This document shows, one piece after another, positions 35,166-46,402 of a DNA stretch of 64,000 nt; positions within the stretch are counted from its first letter, which is position 1; each line of letters begins with the position of its first letter. The notes under the pieces were generated by a model. That model was not told the DNA's origin and made no database searches. It saw only the letters and a program-made list of their open reading frames with translations. Origin of the DNA: Desmodus rotundus (taxonomy: Eukaryota; Chordata; Mammalia; Chiroptera; Phyllostomidae); NCBI RefSeq assembly GCF_022682495.2, contig NC_071398.1:98669705-98733704 (forward strand), in the 5' to 3' direction. A program made the position numbers and the translations under genes.

Positions 35166-36004
35166 GTGCATGCCTTTCGTATAAACAATATTAAGTATCC
35201 ATATAAACGGAAAGCTGTGAAGGTTTCAGAAGACGCAGTGCTGGGGGTGGGGGTTGGGCTCGGATCCTGCAGGGCCTGAGTGAGCGTCGGCCCTCTCTTA
35301 GTGCTTCTTTCATTCAATCCAGACAAGAGAGTGTCTTGTTGGGAAACGTATAGATTTGAGAAACAGACCGACGCCACATCTCTGGGAAAGAGTCCAACAC
35401 TTTAGCAAACGCGCATGAAGGTGAGGAATGGACTTCCCTTTATAGTAACAGTTCATGACTTTCTTCTCTCCTTCTCTGCCTTGTTACTAATTGTTGCTCA
35501 TAGTAGTAATGACTGAGTGAGGTTTCTTGATCAGAACATGTTACTTACTTGCTGTTGCCTTCTCTATTCCAAAGCAATCATTTTCAGGATAACTAATGTG
35601 GTTTGGCTTGGTTTGGTTTTTTTCATTTTCAAATAAGCTGAGAACCAAGGCCACTCTGGACCAAACCGGGAAGCCAGGAGAGTTTGTCATTGGCTTGCTT
35701 TCCCCTGGCAACACTATAAAACGGGACACAATTCGTGTATTGGTACAGACTGTTCCTGAGTGTCGATTCTTAAAGCGCCCACTGTCTGCTAATCCACAGC
35801 TAATCTTCTTGACAAACAAATAGCCAAAAAATCGTATTGTAATGACTTGCTTTTCTCTGGTATTACGTGATTAAAGATGGCAGCCTGGGGCCGGCCCGAA
35901 CTCACGGCCATAAGTGATTCAGACAGTGGGCATTTTGTTCACCACGACCCGCTGGTCCTTGAAATACATTCTCTGCTACATGCTGCTATGTGTACACTGT
36001 CTCC

Positions 36005-36200
36005 TTCGGATTCACAGAACACTGAAGTTGAAAATGGCCTCGGAAGTCACCTAGCCTGATATAAGCTCGTTTTGAAATAAGGAAACTGAGGTCCAGAGAG
36101 GTAAAAACAAACATTTAGCAAGCAACTAAGCAAGCAAACACAACTTTTCCAAGGTCATGACTCAAGCCGGGGGCAAGCTCCCTGCAACACGCTACGTGAG
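36005..36200 (+). mobile_element. MIR-family SINE fragment
   Basis: AATGGCCTCGGAAGTCACCT (36034-36053), AGCCTGATATAAG, GAAATAAGGAAACTGAGGTC (36074-36093) and CAGAGAGGTAAAAAC, then AAGGTCATGACTC (36152-36164), in MIR/MIR3-like order. Confidence 0.65.
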
Positions 36201-36738
36201 ACTAAATTCAGTCTCTTGATGTAACAGCCTGCGTTCTTAGCAATTTAGAAAATCATCACTTATCTATTGTTCTAAAATAGCTCACTCTCTGATTAAGAAC
36301 TGGTGTCAAACTGATGGTTAATGGGTTTCATTACATGAAAAACAATCCTGAATATATTAACTATGAATCAATTATACAGTATAATTTTCTCTCAAGTTAC
36401 ATTAAAGAGAAAGCAATTTCCACTCACAAAACAGAAAAGCTAGTGGTGGTGTGACTGGTCTGGGTCACACATGGGGGCAGTGGCCCAGCGGGGAAGCACT
36501 CAGATTGCTGGCCTTGCCCTTGACGCCATCGTCCTGAGCCCCGGCACCCTTCGGGGAGCACTTATTTCAAGCAACACTCCCCGTGTGTCAGTCTGAAACT
36601 AGTAGATTAATCCACACTCACAAATGCCCCCAGGTAACTGTCATCTGCATACAAAGAAGTAGGGCCTCTAGGGCCAAGCAGTTTCCACCTGGCTGGGAAG
36701 TCTCAGGAAATGTGTTCCACCCTAGACTAGCGGGGTGA
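36201..36738. other. AT-rich unique sequence, nothing recognised
   Basis: No gene or clear repeat. Confidence 0.5.
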
Positions 36739-36980
36739 GCCCTGGCCAGGCGGCTCAGGTGGCTGGAGCATCCTCCCGTGTGCACCAAAAGGTTGCGGGT
36801 TCTGTTTCTGGTCAGGGCACATACCTAGGTTGTGGGTTTTGAGGTGCATAGAGAAGGTGACTGACCAAGGTGGTTCTCTCTCTCTCCCTCCTTCTCTCTC
36901 TTTCTCTCTCTCCCCCTCCCATGTCCCTTCCTCTCTCTCTAAAATCAACAAACTTATCCTCAGGTGAGGATTTAAAAAGA
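36739..36980 (+). mobile_element. VES-type bat SINE, full length
   Basis: Starts GCCCTGGCCAGGCGGCTCAG, has the tRNA-like B-box region ACCAAAAGGTTGCGGGTTCT (36783-36802) and a second copy of the TRGTTGTGGGTTTTG type. A CT-rich body (36873-36945) precedes the tail CTCTAAAATCAACAAACTTA, TCCTCAGGTGAGGATTTAAA. It is diagnostic for bats. No clear target duplication. Confidence 0.95.
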
Positions 36981-38459
36981 GCCAGGGGGTTAAACGACCA
37001 CTCATTTGTCAGCTTCTACAGGAGTTTATGAGCAGGGTCTGTCCACCTCGGAGCAAATAATAGCAACAGTCCAACAAACAAGTCACCGCCAAGCTTTGGA
37101 CTCAAGGCCCTGGAGACTCGCAGAACCTCTGCCCGGCATTCCCCTCCTTGCCGACTGCGTATTAACGGCGCTGACCTTTCCAGTAATCTGATTCTGACAA
37201 CGCGGGGCAGCAGCTGAGCTCGGAGGCTGCAGCCTGAGGTGGGCAAGCCAAGAAGGTCATCGCTGCCTTAAACCAAAGAGCGATCGGGGCCGTGGGAGCA
37301 GCCAAGTCCATGTGAGAGAAGAGCCCCGCCGCCGCCCCCCCACACCAGGGCGTGCCCACCACCCGCTCTGGGCTCTCTTCCCGGAGCTCTGCAAACTCCG
37401 CTGCCTGGTGGGGCCTGCAGACGCCGCAGGCACGCTGTTGGACATCTCATTGTGTCATCGAGTTCTAGGTTTGGAAGAGGCCTTACTTCTCATCTCCTCA
37501 AACTTCCTACTCTTAGTATGAACTCGGGGCCTGCTCACATGCTTCCAGGGGTGGGGAGCTCAGCCCCTGGCTCAGTTGAGCGAGGATTCCAGCCCCCTGC
37601 ACACAGGCAGGGCGTCCAAGATACCCTCGGCTTGTTCTCCACCTCCAGGCCGCCCGCGGTGGCACCGACTACTGACTTCCTAGCTCTGGCCCTTTAGAGC
37701 TGCTTCACGGAGCTGCTTGCTCACGCCCGGTGCACCGTGGACAACGAACCTCGCCTCCCGAGCTCACTGCGGTCCGTACAGAAACGCCAACGTTCCAGTT
37801 TCCTTACAAACTGGCAGAACCATTGGTCACGTCTGTACATACACCCATCGTGACCTTCATGTGTTTTTATTCTTCTTTCTTTAACAGTTGACTGATTGAC
37901 AAGCATCATAAACGAATCTGTTCTGAGGGATTGATGATTGGTAATGATCAATCATGTTAGCTCCCCCCAAAGAACATGTTTGCCCATTTGCTGGTATCTT
38001 CAACCTTCAACTCAAAGCAACCTTTACAGAGGGGTGGGCAGGTCAGTGGGTAAGGTGCCCGGCTGGGCTTGCCGCCACGCCCCTGCATCACCCTGCACTC
38101 CTCTTCTGGCCAGAGTCTGAGCCTGCTCTGCAGGGTCTCTGGCCGGCTTCGTGGGGGCTCAAGGCATCGATCTGCCCCGCAGGAGATGCTGAGCGTCCGC
38201 AGAGGCCTGCAGTCCAGCCAGGGCCTGGCTCCATTAAATGGGCCGTATTTGTGGAAATGCTGCACACAAATTGTACACAAGCTGTACACAAGCATTTCTG
38301 CATTGGGAGGCTCCGCCTATCGGGTTACGCCCGTTCCTGAGTTCACACTCTGATGGGAAAGCTCATGCCTCAAAGAGACCATGAACTGACCTCAGAACCA
38401 GGGCACCTGTCCTGGCTGGAAGCGGGCCAGACGTTCAGGCAGGAAGACAGTATACGTCT
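36981..38459. other. Unique sequence, no gene seen
   Basis: No gene or clear repeat. Short direct repeats of TGTACACAAGC occur at 38270-38293. 37460-37500 has a weak MIR3-like phrase. Confidence 0.5.
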
Positions 38460-38690
38460 CGGTCCATTCTGGCTGCTGTAACAAAACAACACAGACTGGG
38501 AAGCTCATCAGCAACAGGAATGTCGTCCTCCCAGTTCTGGAGACTGGACGCCCAAGATCAGGCTGCCAGCGTGGTTGAGTGAGGTCCCTCGTGGGCTGCC
38601 AACTCCAGAAGCGAGAGACATTGACCTTCTGCTATCTAAGCCACCCTGTTTGTGGCCCTTGGTTCCAGCAGCCCCAGGAGAGGAAGACAG
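38460..38690. mobile_element. MaLR (MLT1-type) LTR 3' ends, two pieces in opposite orientation
   Basis: 38462-38590 reads GTCCATTCTGGCTGCTGTAA, AACACAGACTGGGAAGCTC and CAGTTCTGGAGACTGGAC, the reverse complement of an MLT1-type LTR 3' end (minus strand). 38590-38690 reads TCCAGAAGCGAGAGAC and ATCTAAGCCACCCTGTTTGT, the same LTR end in plus orientation. MaLRs are ancient endogenous-retrovirus-like elements. Only LTR debris is present, with no coding sequence. Confidence 0.7.
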
Positions 38691-39604
38691 CAGGTGAGTG
38701 CGAGGGAATGTGCCCCAGAGGGCGGCCGCTGGCGCTGGTGTGCTTTGCTCAGGACGCACAGGGCTGGGACCCAGGTCTTCGGGGAGCGCCCTGCAGAGCT
38801 CTGCACTGTGGGGAGGAAGCTTCCTGTCTGAGCTGTCAGCTCTGCACCCAGCCTGAGGGCACTTTTCTCCGTTGCCATGCCAACAGAAGAGGTCAGACAA
38901 CTCAGGTGCCCTCTCTCTTCTGCCAAGAGGCCACCGTGAGGGCTCTTGAACCACCCCTTGTTACAAATAGGCCTGCTTTCTTTTCTAGGGTGAACTTCCA
39001 TCCTAAAGTAAACAAGCCATAACCTCCTCCTTTCCCCTCGTTTCAAGGTTACAGTCTATTGCTATTAGCAGAAACACCTCGATGCATCTTGGAAAATCCG
39101 TCAGTATGTGCTAGGGCAAGTTCACGAACGAATGTGCTCTGTTCCTCTGCTACGCACAGGGAAGGGACACCTCCGGCTCTGAGCGAGTAAATGCACCTCC
39201 TGACCTTCCTGATATCACACACGCACACCCCCGCCCCCCGTCTCTTGATCCTCTCCCGCTCATCCCAGTCTCCCCATCACCTCCACACCACAGCAGGCAT
39301 TCCCGTGGGAGCTCAGGTGTCCGACTTCAGACCGCCTGTTTCACCCCCGTGCAGGCTGTCACTCAACAAAGTGAACAGACAACACGTGCTCCTCGCCCCT
39401 GTGTCCATAAAACCCAGAAACAGGCAAGGATTCAGGGCATTGTGGGGGGAGGGGGCGTCAGGACTGACACCTTCCAGCAGGCCCCACGGCGGCCAAGCTC
39501 CTACATTCCAGGAGGTGAAGTGACATCTGTGACCCGATGAGACTGACGTACACAGTGACTGTGGACACTGTGGACTGTGTTTACGAAGTGCCTGAAGAAG
39601 AAAG
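38691..39604. other. Unique sequence, nothing recognised
   Basis: No gene or clear repeat. 39215-39245 is CA/C-rich. Confidence 0.5.
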
Positions 39605-40220
39605 CGTTTAAAATATAACACAGGCCCAGAAACCCCACTTCTGGGTATTCATCCGAAGACCTCCAAAACACTCATTTGAAGAGACAGGTGCACCCCTGTG
39701 CTCCCTGCAGTGTTCTTATCCACAGCAGCCCAAGGGTCCACTGACGGATGAACGGGTAAGGAGGAGGTGGTGCGTACGCACAGGGAAATACGAGTCAGCC
39801 ATAAGAAAGAACGAAATCTTGCCATTCGCAGCAACATGAATGGACCTGGACGATGTAACACGGGTCCGACAGAACAAGACAAATACCATATCATGTCACT
39901 AAAACTAAAATGAATATGCGAACAAAACAGAAACAAACCCACAGACAGAGAATATTTTGATGGTTGCCAGATGGGAGGGGGTTAGGGGCACGGGGGAAAA
40001 GGGGGAGAGATTAGGAAGCACAAAGTGCGAGTTATAAAAACAGTCGCAGGGTTGGAAGGTACAGCTCAGGGAGTACAGTCAGCAACACCGTGAAAACCAC
40101 GTACGGCGCCAGGCGGGTGCTGGGGGGCCACTTTGTAAGGTGTGCAAATGTCTAATCGCTATGCTGTACACCTGAAACTAATACAATATTGTATGTCAAC
40201 TGGAATTTAAAAGTTTTAAA
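39605..40220 (+). mobile_element. L1, short 3' fragment
   Basis: Reads CCCCACTTCTGGGTATTCAT (39634-39653), CAGCCATAAGAAAGAACGAA (39797-39816), ATGAATGGACCTGGACGATG and GGTTGCCAGATGGGAGGG, and ends TACACCTGAAACTAATACAA (40168-40187), TATTGTATGTCAACTGGAAT. It covers the ORF2 end and 3' UTR; frames are broken. Confidence 0.95.
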
Positions 40221-40454
40221 AATTTTTAAGAAATGTTGACCGACTGAAAAAAGAACAGTGCGAGGTTCGCAGGCGGGTGAGGTTCTGTGAAGGTATCATC
40301 ATTCTAGCAGACAAGACACGATGCAGATAACCAGTAAGGCAGTTGATACACGCACACGGGAAGGTCGTACCACCGTGCACAGGAAGACGACAGGGCAAGC
40401 GAGGGACGGGCGGTGCAGGGGCCGGATGAGTAAGCTGGCTGAGCCGGGGTTTAT

Positions 40455-41060
40455 GGAGCCGGTGTGGTAAGCAGTGGGCCACACAGGTGTCTTGGGAGAG
40501 AAGCTCCCAGCCTACAGAGGCCCACGTGTGCTGCATTTTTGAGGAAAGCAGGGAGGCGAGGGCCGCTGGAACAGGGGCAGCCCAGGGAGGAGGACGGGAA
40601 GAGTCCCGGGCCCAGAGGAGACGAGCTGCTCTCTCACCTCTCGCTCCGAGAGAAAAGGGAGCCAGCACACATGCTGAGGAGGAAGTGACAGGGTCTGATT
40701 TATTTAGTGTCACTGCCACGGCTGTGTTGGGACTAGGGAAGCAGAGGCAGGAGCAGCGAGACCTATCAGTGATGGTCGCTCAGAGGGGCGATACCTGGGG
40801 AGCAGGTGAGAAGCGGCCAGAGTCTGGATGTTTTGAAAGCTGAGTGCACAGGGTTCCCCGACAGGTCATTTAAGTGGGAGAGACAAGGCAGAACCAAGAT
40901 GACTCCGGCCGGGGTGCACTGCCCTGGAAGGATGAGTTGTCGACCCTGAAATGACAAAGGTCGCAGGGGCAGCAGGTTTGGGCGAGGGGAGGGCAAGGCT
41001 GGAAGTTCCTCTTTGGACATGCTGAGTTGGGGATATAACTCAGAGCTGGGGCCAATACCC
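40455..41060 (-). mobile_element. L2 ORF2 C-terminal region, antisense
   Basis: Plus-strand phrases in antisense L2 order: GTGACAGGGTCTGATTTATT (40685-40704), GGCTGTGTTGGGACTAGGGA (40721-40740), GCAGAGGCAGGAGCAGCGAG, CCTATCAGTGATGGTCGCTC, GAGTCTGGATGTTTTGAAAG (40818-40837), AAGATGACTCCGGCC, GGAAGGATGAGTTGTCGACC and TTTGGACATGCTGAGTTGGG. It is long for an L2 remnant, and frameless. Confidence 0.85.
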
Positions 41061-42089
41061 CAGAGAGCTCCCAGGGCCTCCCCCGCGCACCAAGGGGTGC
41101 ACCGAGGGGCGGTGCCGGCTGTGGGGTTAAGTCGGGCGGCTGAACCAGGGTGTATCCTGTGTCTCAGTCCCGTGGATCAGCCCTGCAATTGGCTGGTGCT
41201 CAGCACTGTTACTGCAGACGGAAGGTGGGAACTCTCCCCACTTCTAAAACCAACCCCTTCCTTCACTCCCAGAGAAATCTCAGAAAACAGCAAGAACAAG
41301 GAACTTGGGTATTATTCCCCAAAAGGCACAAGTGTCACTTATAATACCTTTAGATCCAGGTGTACGCAGGGCACGGGCAACGACCTACCTACTGTAAGGG
41401 GCGCCTTCCCTCTGCTGGGGCGAAATCCTCACATAGTCGCCCCCAAAGATCTCAATTGTACTCGCTTTTGAGGTTTGGTTAGAGAGACCACTAGAGTAAA
41501 ACATGATTCAAAACTATCGAGAGAAAAGTAACGCATAATCTTATCACTATATTCCAACGAGAGCTTTTTTGAGTGTTTTGCCTTCGAGTTCCTTTCCAAT
41601 TCTATACGAAGGCATTGATGGGGATATTTTTCAGCCACGGGCCTCTCCTCCCCACACTGGCAGCCCAGACGGGCCTTCGGGGGAAGGCACACCAGGAAAA
41701 CCGCACTCAGTGAAGCAGGCCTTTGATAAACAGCAGCAAATTCCACTGAAACCTTAATCTGTTTGACTAATTTTCAGAAACAGATGAAGCTCTATTGTGC
41801 TGAGTTTCACTCCCAGCTACCGGGGCACCTGTTCGTGAGAATTTCCGCGTTTGTGCTTTGGGTCGTGTTTATTTTGTTAGTTTTGTCTTGTACTATTTAC
41901 TCTGTTTCCTTTTTCACTCTGAGGACCTCCTGATTACTTCACAAACACTCACACATTCTCATTTCACCCTTGATTTTAAATTCACAGCACATACAGATAA
42001 AGCCCGTTAAAATTGTGAGGAAATACGGCATCTTGAAATACCCAATCACTCTTCACTACCCCTACAAATGCCTGTCACTTAAATTGGTT
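41061..42089. other. Unique sequence; AT-rich second half
   Basis: 41470-42060 is AT-rich, repeat-free by eye and contains several forkhead-like TGTTTA/TAAACA words, so it could be a noncoding element. No gene. Confidence 0.45.
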
Positions 42090-42344
42090 AAGAGTCTCAG
42101 GTAACCCTGGCCAGGCGGCTCGGTGGCTGGAGCGTCGTCCTGTATCCCAGAAAGGTTCAATCCCCAGTTAGGGCACAAACGGGAGGCAATGGGATCGATG
42201 TTTCTCTCTCTCTCTCCCTTCTTTCTTCCATCTTTTCCTCCCTCCTTCTCTCCCTCTCTCTCTCCCTTCCTCCCTCAAAAAACAATAAGCGTATGTCCTT
42301 ATTATTAAATAAGGGTGAGGATTAAAACAAAGAGCCTCAGATAA
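42090..42344 (+). mobile_element. VES-type bat SINE with target-site duplication
   Basis: The element (42105-42329) starts CCCTGGCCAGGCGGCTCGGT, contains AAGGTTCAATCCCCAGTTAG (B-box region) and ATCGATGTTTCTCTCTCTCT, and ends in GGGTGAGGATTAAAAC. It is flanked by AAGAGTCTCAGGTAA (42090-42104) and AAGAGCCTCAGATAA (42330-42344). That is a 15-bp duplication with two transitions, showing L1-mediated insertion and moderate age. Confidence 0.95.
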
Positions 42345-43339
42345 ATTGAATCTTCCTCTATATTTTTACAAATTAAATGCTTAAAGAGCTAACCCCTAGG
42401 AAAACAGAGACAGATGTCAGAATACCTATAGACAGAAGTGGTCTGTCTGCAAAGAGGATTGGTAACAATGAAAAAAAGTAACCAAGACCCTGGACTCTGG
42501 AATCCAAAGAACCCTTCCAGAGGCAAAGGAAGGCCCTCTTCAAAAAACGCATACATTAACCTGACCAACAGCCTAGTGACCTGCACATTTATTGGACTAT
42601 GTATGCATCCCCACAAGTAAAAATGTTCTAGGTTTCCCCCAATAAATGCATGCGTGTATTTGTAATACATTCACTTGTACCGATATATTATGTATCAAAA
42701 AGTACACCAGAAAGAGAAGCTAAAAGTAACTTAATGTAAATAGCATCGTAATCGGTTCATCCTGCACCTGACTGGCTGATCTGGACCCCAGAGTAGGGGA
42801 CAGGCACCCCCCCCCCCGGAGAGACCACTGAGCGCTGCAGGAACTTTCTGGCCAGAGGCAGCCTGTCTGTCTCGGTCTCTACTGTGTTTCAACTCCAGAC
42901 CACTGCCCCCCGCCCCCGCCCCCCCCAGTCCAGAACCGCTGCTGTCTGTGCCCACCCCAGGGGCCAGAAAGCCACCACCGCAAGTGGCCGGTCTGAGACT
43001 GGAGACAGGGAGGCGTCGTGTCAGTTTAAAGAGCTGGAAGGGGCTGAATGCCACAGTACCAGCAGCTTCTGCCAAGTTCAGAACACGCCAAGCCTTTTGT
43101 GGGGCCTTTCGGTGACGCCAACGAGCTTCCATCCTGCGGACGCAGCCTAGAAACTGCCCCTCTCGGAAGCAGCGCTTTGATGTTTGCGCAAGACAGACTC
43201 CCTGCCAGACAGACAGACACTTCCCCTTGACCCTCTGCCAACCCCTGGCAGTCTCGTGACCAGCAGTACACTCGTCCCAGGCCATGAGACCTGGTTTCCC
43301 GCCAGGGGTTCCTCACGTAGAATCTGCTCTCTGTTCTCG

Positions 43340-43384
<45 letters not shown>

Positions 43385-44854
43385 CACCCATGTGAGCCCA
43401 CATACACTCACACTGTTCAAGGAAAACTCATTAAAAGGGGTAGCTGAAACTCAGAGAAGGAAATGATGGAGCCTTTATTTTAAACAGACAGACAGCCCAG
43501 GAAGCCGGTGATGGAATAACCGACGTCCCCTCTATAAGGTGGACACAGACACCAGGTTATTGCCATGGCACTCTCTCTCGGGTCCCAGGACAGCACCGTT
43601 GTTAGTCGTTTGCTTTGCCCATCTGCACGATTTGGGCGGGAGATGACGGATCTGATTGGCCGAGCTGAAATCACCCAGTGGCAGGACCGAGGAGCATGAA
43701 TGAGCTGGGGCAGACGGTTCGGCCCCAGGTGAGACCAACCTGGATCACGAACCTGCGGCCTGTTTACATGGACCACAGAGGGGAATCACTCGCTGGCTTC
43801 AGTGAGCCCCTGCACTATTCCCTGGTTTCGGCAAAGCAAAGGGCACACCTAACCCACTGCCTGCAATGAAATCTGTAGTAATAAAACTTAGATGCCCTGC
43901 TGAAACACTGTCAATTTAAAGGCATGGCCACTTGCTTTCTATCCCAACAGAACGTCTCAAGAAACTACCAGTTCTCACAAATTAAATATTAAAATTTTAG
44001 TTTAAAAACATTTGAACTTTTTCCTTGACAGAAGCCTTGAGGCAGTTTTTACCTTTTTCCCAAATTGCAGATGCAATGAGAGCACCTTTCAAGGATAAGT
44101 AAAGAAGGAGTTCAGCAAAAACGGATTAAGTTTAAGAAGTTAGACTTGACTCCTAATGACAGCATGGAGGGTGCCCGGGACGGTTAGGTTAGTGCCCTGG
44201 CATCCACAGAGATGTGTTCTGTGCTAGTTGGTGTGAGCACCGTAGGTGTGTTTAAATCTACAGAGTCTGTGTGGCAGATCTGTGAGGTTTAATGATCACA
44301 CGTGTTCACAGTACCGGCTGTACTCACGAACTCAGAGAAGTAAGTTGTCCGAAGGTACTCGTGTATGTGTCTCCAGTTCCCTGGAAGACTGAGAACTTCT
44401 CCACAGAACTTCTGAGCTTGAACAGAGAGAAGCAGCAGCTACGCCAACGCCTTCATCTTACAGCTGAGGAACGAAGGCTCTTTCCAACCACTCACGGCTG
44501 GTCCACGGCTGAGATGGGATGAGGAGAGACAGTCTGACTCCTTGTGGGTCTCTTTTGTCGTTAGCCAGAAAGGAGCCCACCATGACTCCCTTCTAGCCAA
44601 CGACACAGGAGGCCACTTTAGAGCTTAACGAAGGTTAAAAAGAGTGAAGATTTCCTTGGTATTGTGGATTCCCTACCACCGGCTACTCAAGGGCACCGTA
44701 GAAAGTCCTTCGGTCGTTTATCTCACTGACAACGTGGTCCCTTATCGGGCTTGGGTTTTAATAGCACAGATGTCCCACCTGGTAGCACATTCCCAGTCAC
44801 GCCCACCCTATGGCGAGCCATAGAAGGTGTAAATCAGACCTCCTGTTCCCCTGA
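42345..44854. other. Unique sequence, no gene seen
   Basis: Holds C-runs (42808-42819), a GA microsatellite (listed) and an AT-rich unique part at 43890-44160 that might be a noncoding element. No gene or further repeat recognised. Confidence 0.5.
43341..43380 (+). repeat. (GA)n microsatellite, uninterrupted
   Basis: About 19 uninterrupted GA units. A pure tract of this length is probably polymorphic and could form an intramolecular triplex (H-DNA). Confidence 0.95.
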
Positions 44855-45330
44855 TGAAAATTCTTCGGTGGACTTCCCTTTTCTACACAGGTCAAGAACA
44901 AAGCACCTTCACTGCGCCCTGCCTGCCCACACCTCGGCCTCCTCTCCTGCTCCGTCTGTCTGAGCTGGGTGTGGCTCCTGAGCATCTCGGACAGACGGCA
45001 TGTGTCTCCCTGCGTTCCTTCCTGCTGTCCCTCTGCCTGAACCGGCCTCCTTGGCCCCTCGCCACCCACTGGCTCGGGCTCTGGACTCATGCGACACCTT
45101 CTTCAGGGGGCTCTCTCTCCCTGGCCTCTCCCCCATTCCCCGTCTCCTAGAGGAGGTGCCCTTCCTCCACCATCCCCAGCTCCCCTCTGCGAATTGAATC
45201 ACTGCTTTTAGACAGGTAGTTACAACTCACTGTCTTGTTCGTCTGCTGTGCCTCCTTCCCTGCGGCTTCCTGCAGGGAAGGGCTCCTTTGCAGCAAGCAT
45301 GGGCTCTGACACTTCATGAGAGCTCAGTGT
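44855..45330 (+). mobile_element. L2 ORF2 end and 3' UTR
   Basis: TTCTTCGGTGGACTTCCCTT (44861-44880), CGGCCTCCTCTCCTGCTCCG, TCCTGCTGTCCCTCTGCCTG and CGACACCTTCTTCAGGGGGC, then GGGAAGGGCTCCTTTGCAGC, follow the L2 ORF2 C-terminus and tail. Diverged, frameless. Confidence 0.75.
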
Positions 45331-46080
45331 AGGCTCCACGCACGTTATCGGGCTGATTAAACGATTCATCAAGTTAATGCGTGTGAAGCGCACGGAAGAG
45401 CGCTCGGTGCGCAGAACACGACGGGTGCCGAGAAACCAACGCTGATGACCTTGAACAGCTGCCCGAGCCCGTGTCCCCGGGCCGGCGAACACCGTGCTTC
45501 ACAAGGAGTCGGACGGTGGGCGGACGGTCGCTGGGCTTTGCCAGAGGAATGGGGGAGAATTCGGGGGTGGGCGACTCCTACGAAGAGTCTTCCACAGTGG
45601 CCGTGTTTTGTACTGGCCTCGCAGAAAGCACGAAGCGTGGGCTGCAGGGGAATCAGACAGTCGCGCCAAGTCGCTGCGTGAACCCAGAGAAATGACACTG
45701 ACAGTCCTCCGGGGCGGCTCTCCTAGGCATTCACGGTCTGCCTTTAGCTTAGGACTCGGAGTTTATGCCTGTTCTGTCCACTAGGGGTCAAACTTTTACG
45801 TAGACGGTATCTCACGGCAGCATAATTGCTGGCCTGGGGGGGAGATTCACTTCTTTCTTAGCTGGAGTAAAAATCGCTGTTCTCTCCGTGTGGATCGTAG
45901 AGCCCACTGACTCCTATCACAATGGGGGGCCGAGGAGTAAATGCAGCTTCTTGAAGAGAGTGTTGTTCTCCTGTCCTGTGTCCTGCTTCCGCTGTCACCA
46001 GATGTGGGTCCCTTTGTGGAGTGGTTCACATAGGCTGTCACAGGAAACCAGCAGGCCCCAGTTCTGATTTAATTTCTCTT
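45331..46080. other. Unique sequence with possible MIR tail
   Basis: 45375-45420 (GTGTGAAGCGCACGGAAGAG, CGCTCGGTGCGCAGAAC) resembles the MIR 5' end on the plus strand but is short. The rest is unique and no gene was recognised. Confidence 0.45.
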
Positions 46081-46272
46081 CTATTTTACTTTTTTTTTAA
46101 TCCTCACCCAAGGATATGTGCATTGATTTTAGAGAGAGAGGAAGGCAGAGAGAGAGAAACATGGATCGGCTGCCTCCCATGCGTGCTGTTACCAGGAATC
46201 GAACCCCCAATGTTTTGGTGTACAGGACAGTGTGCCAACTAAATGGGCCACCCGGCCAGGGCTCTATTTTCT
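46081..46272 (-). mobile_element. VES-type bat SINE, antisense, with target-site duplication
   Basis: Plus strand reads tail first: TTTAATCCTCACCCAAGGAT (46096-46115), GATTTTAGAGAGAGAGG, then the tRNA-like part GAATCGAACCCCCAATGTTT (46196-46215), TGGTGTACAGGACAGTG and CCACCCGGCCAGGGC. It is flanked by CTATTTTACT (46081-46090) and CTATTTTCTT (46263-46272), a duplication with two mismatches. Confidence 0.95.
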
Positions 46273-46402
46273 TTTGTTACATATGTCATCTCGTGCTATA
46301 GATTCAGTGCATTCCTGAACTTCACAGCCCCTTAAGCCTCACTGAATTATTTATGAAAACTACAGTTAATATTTCCAGTCTTTCATAGTTGACGTAGTTG
46401 AT

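Larger units (their letters stand above)
34271..36004. other. Unique sequence with enhancer-like AT-rich part
   Basis: 34290-34620 is GC-rich and featureless. 34620-35010 is listed separately. 35400-36000 is AT-rich unique sequence without a recognised repeat. No gene. Confidence 0.5.

Noticed and set aside
42090..42344. tRNA gene suggested by the B-box-like sequence
   Set aside because: The A/B-box region belongs to a VES SINE with a CT-rich body, tail and target-site duplication. There is no intact cloverleaf.
45778..45800. CTCF-like word CCACTAGGGG
   Set aside because: The downstream core bases do not match (GTC in place of GGC), so the site is too weak to support from sequence alone.
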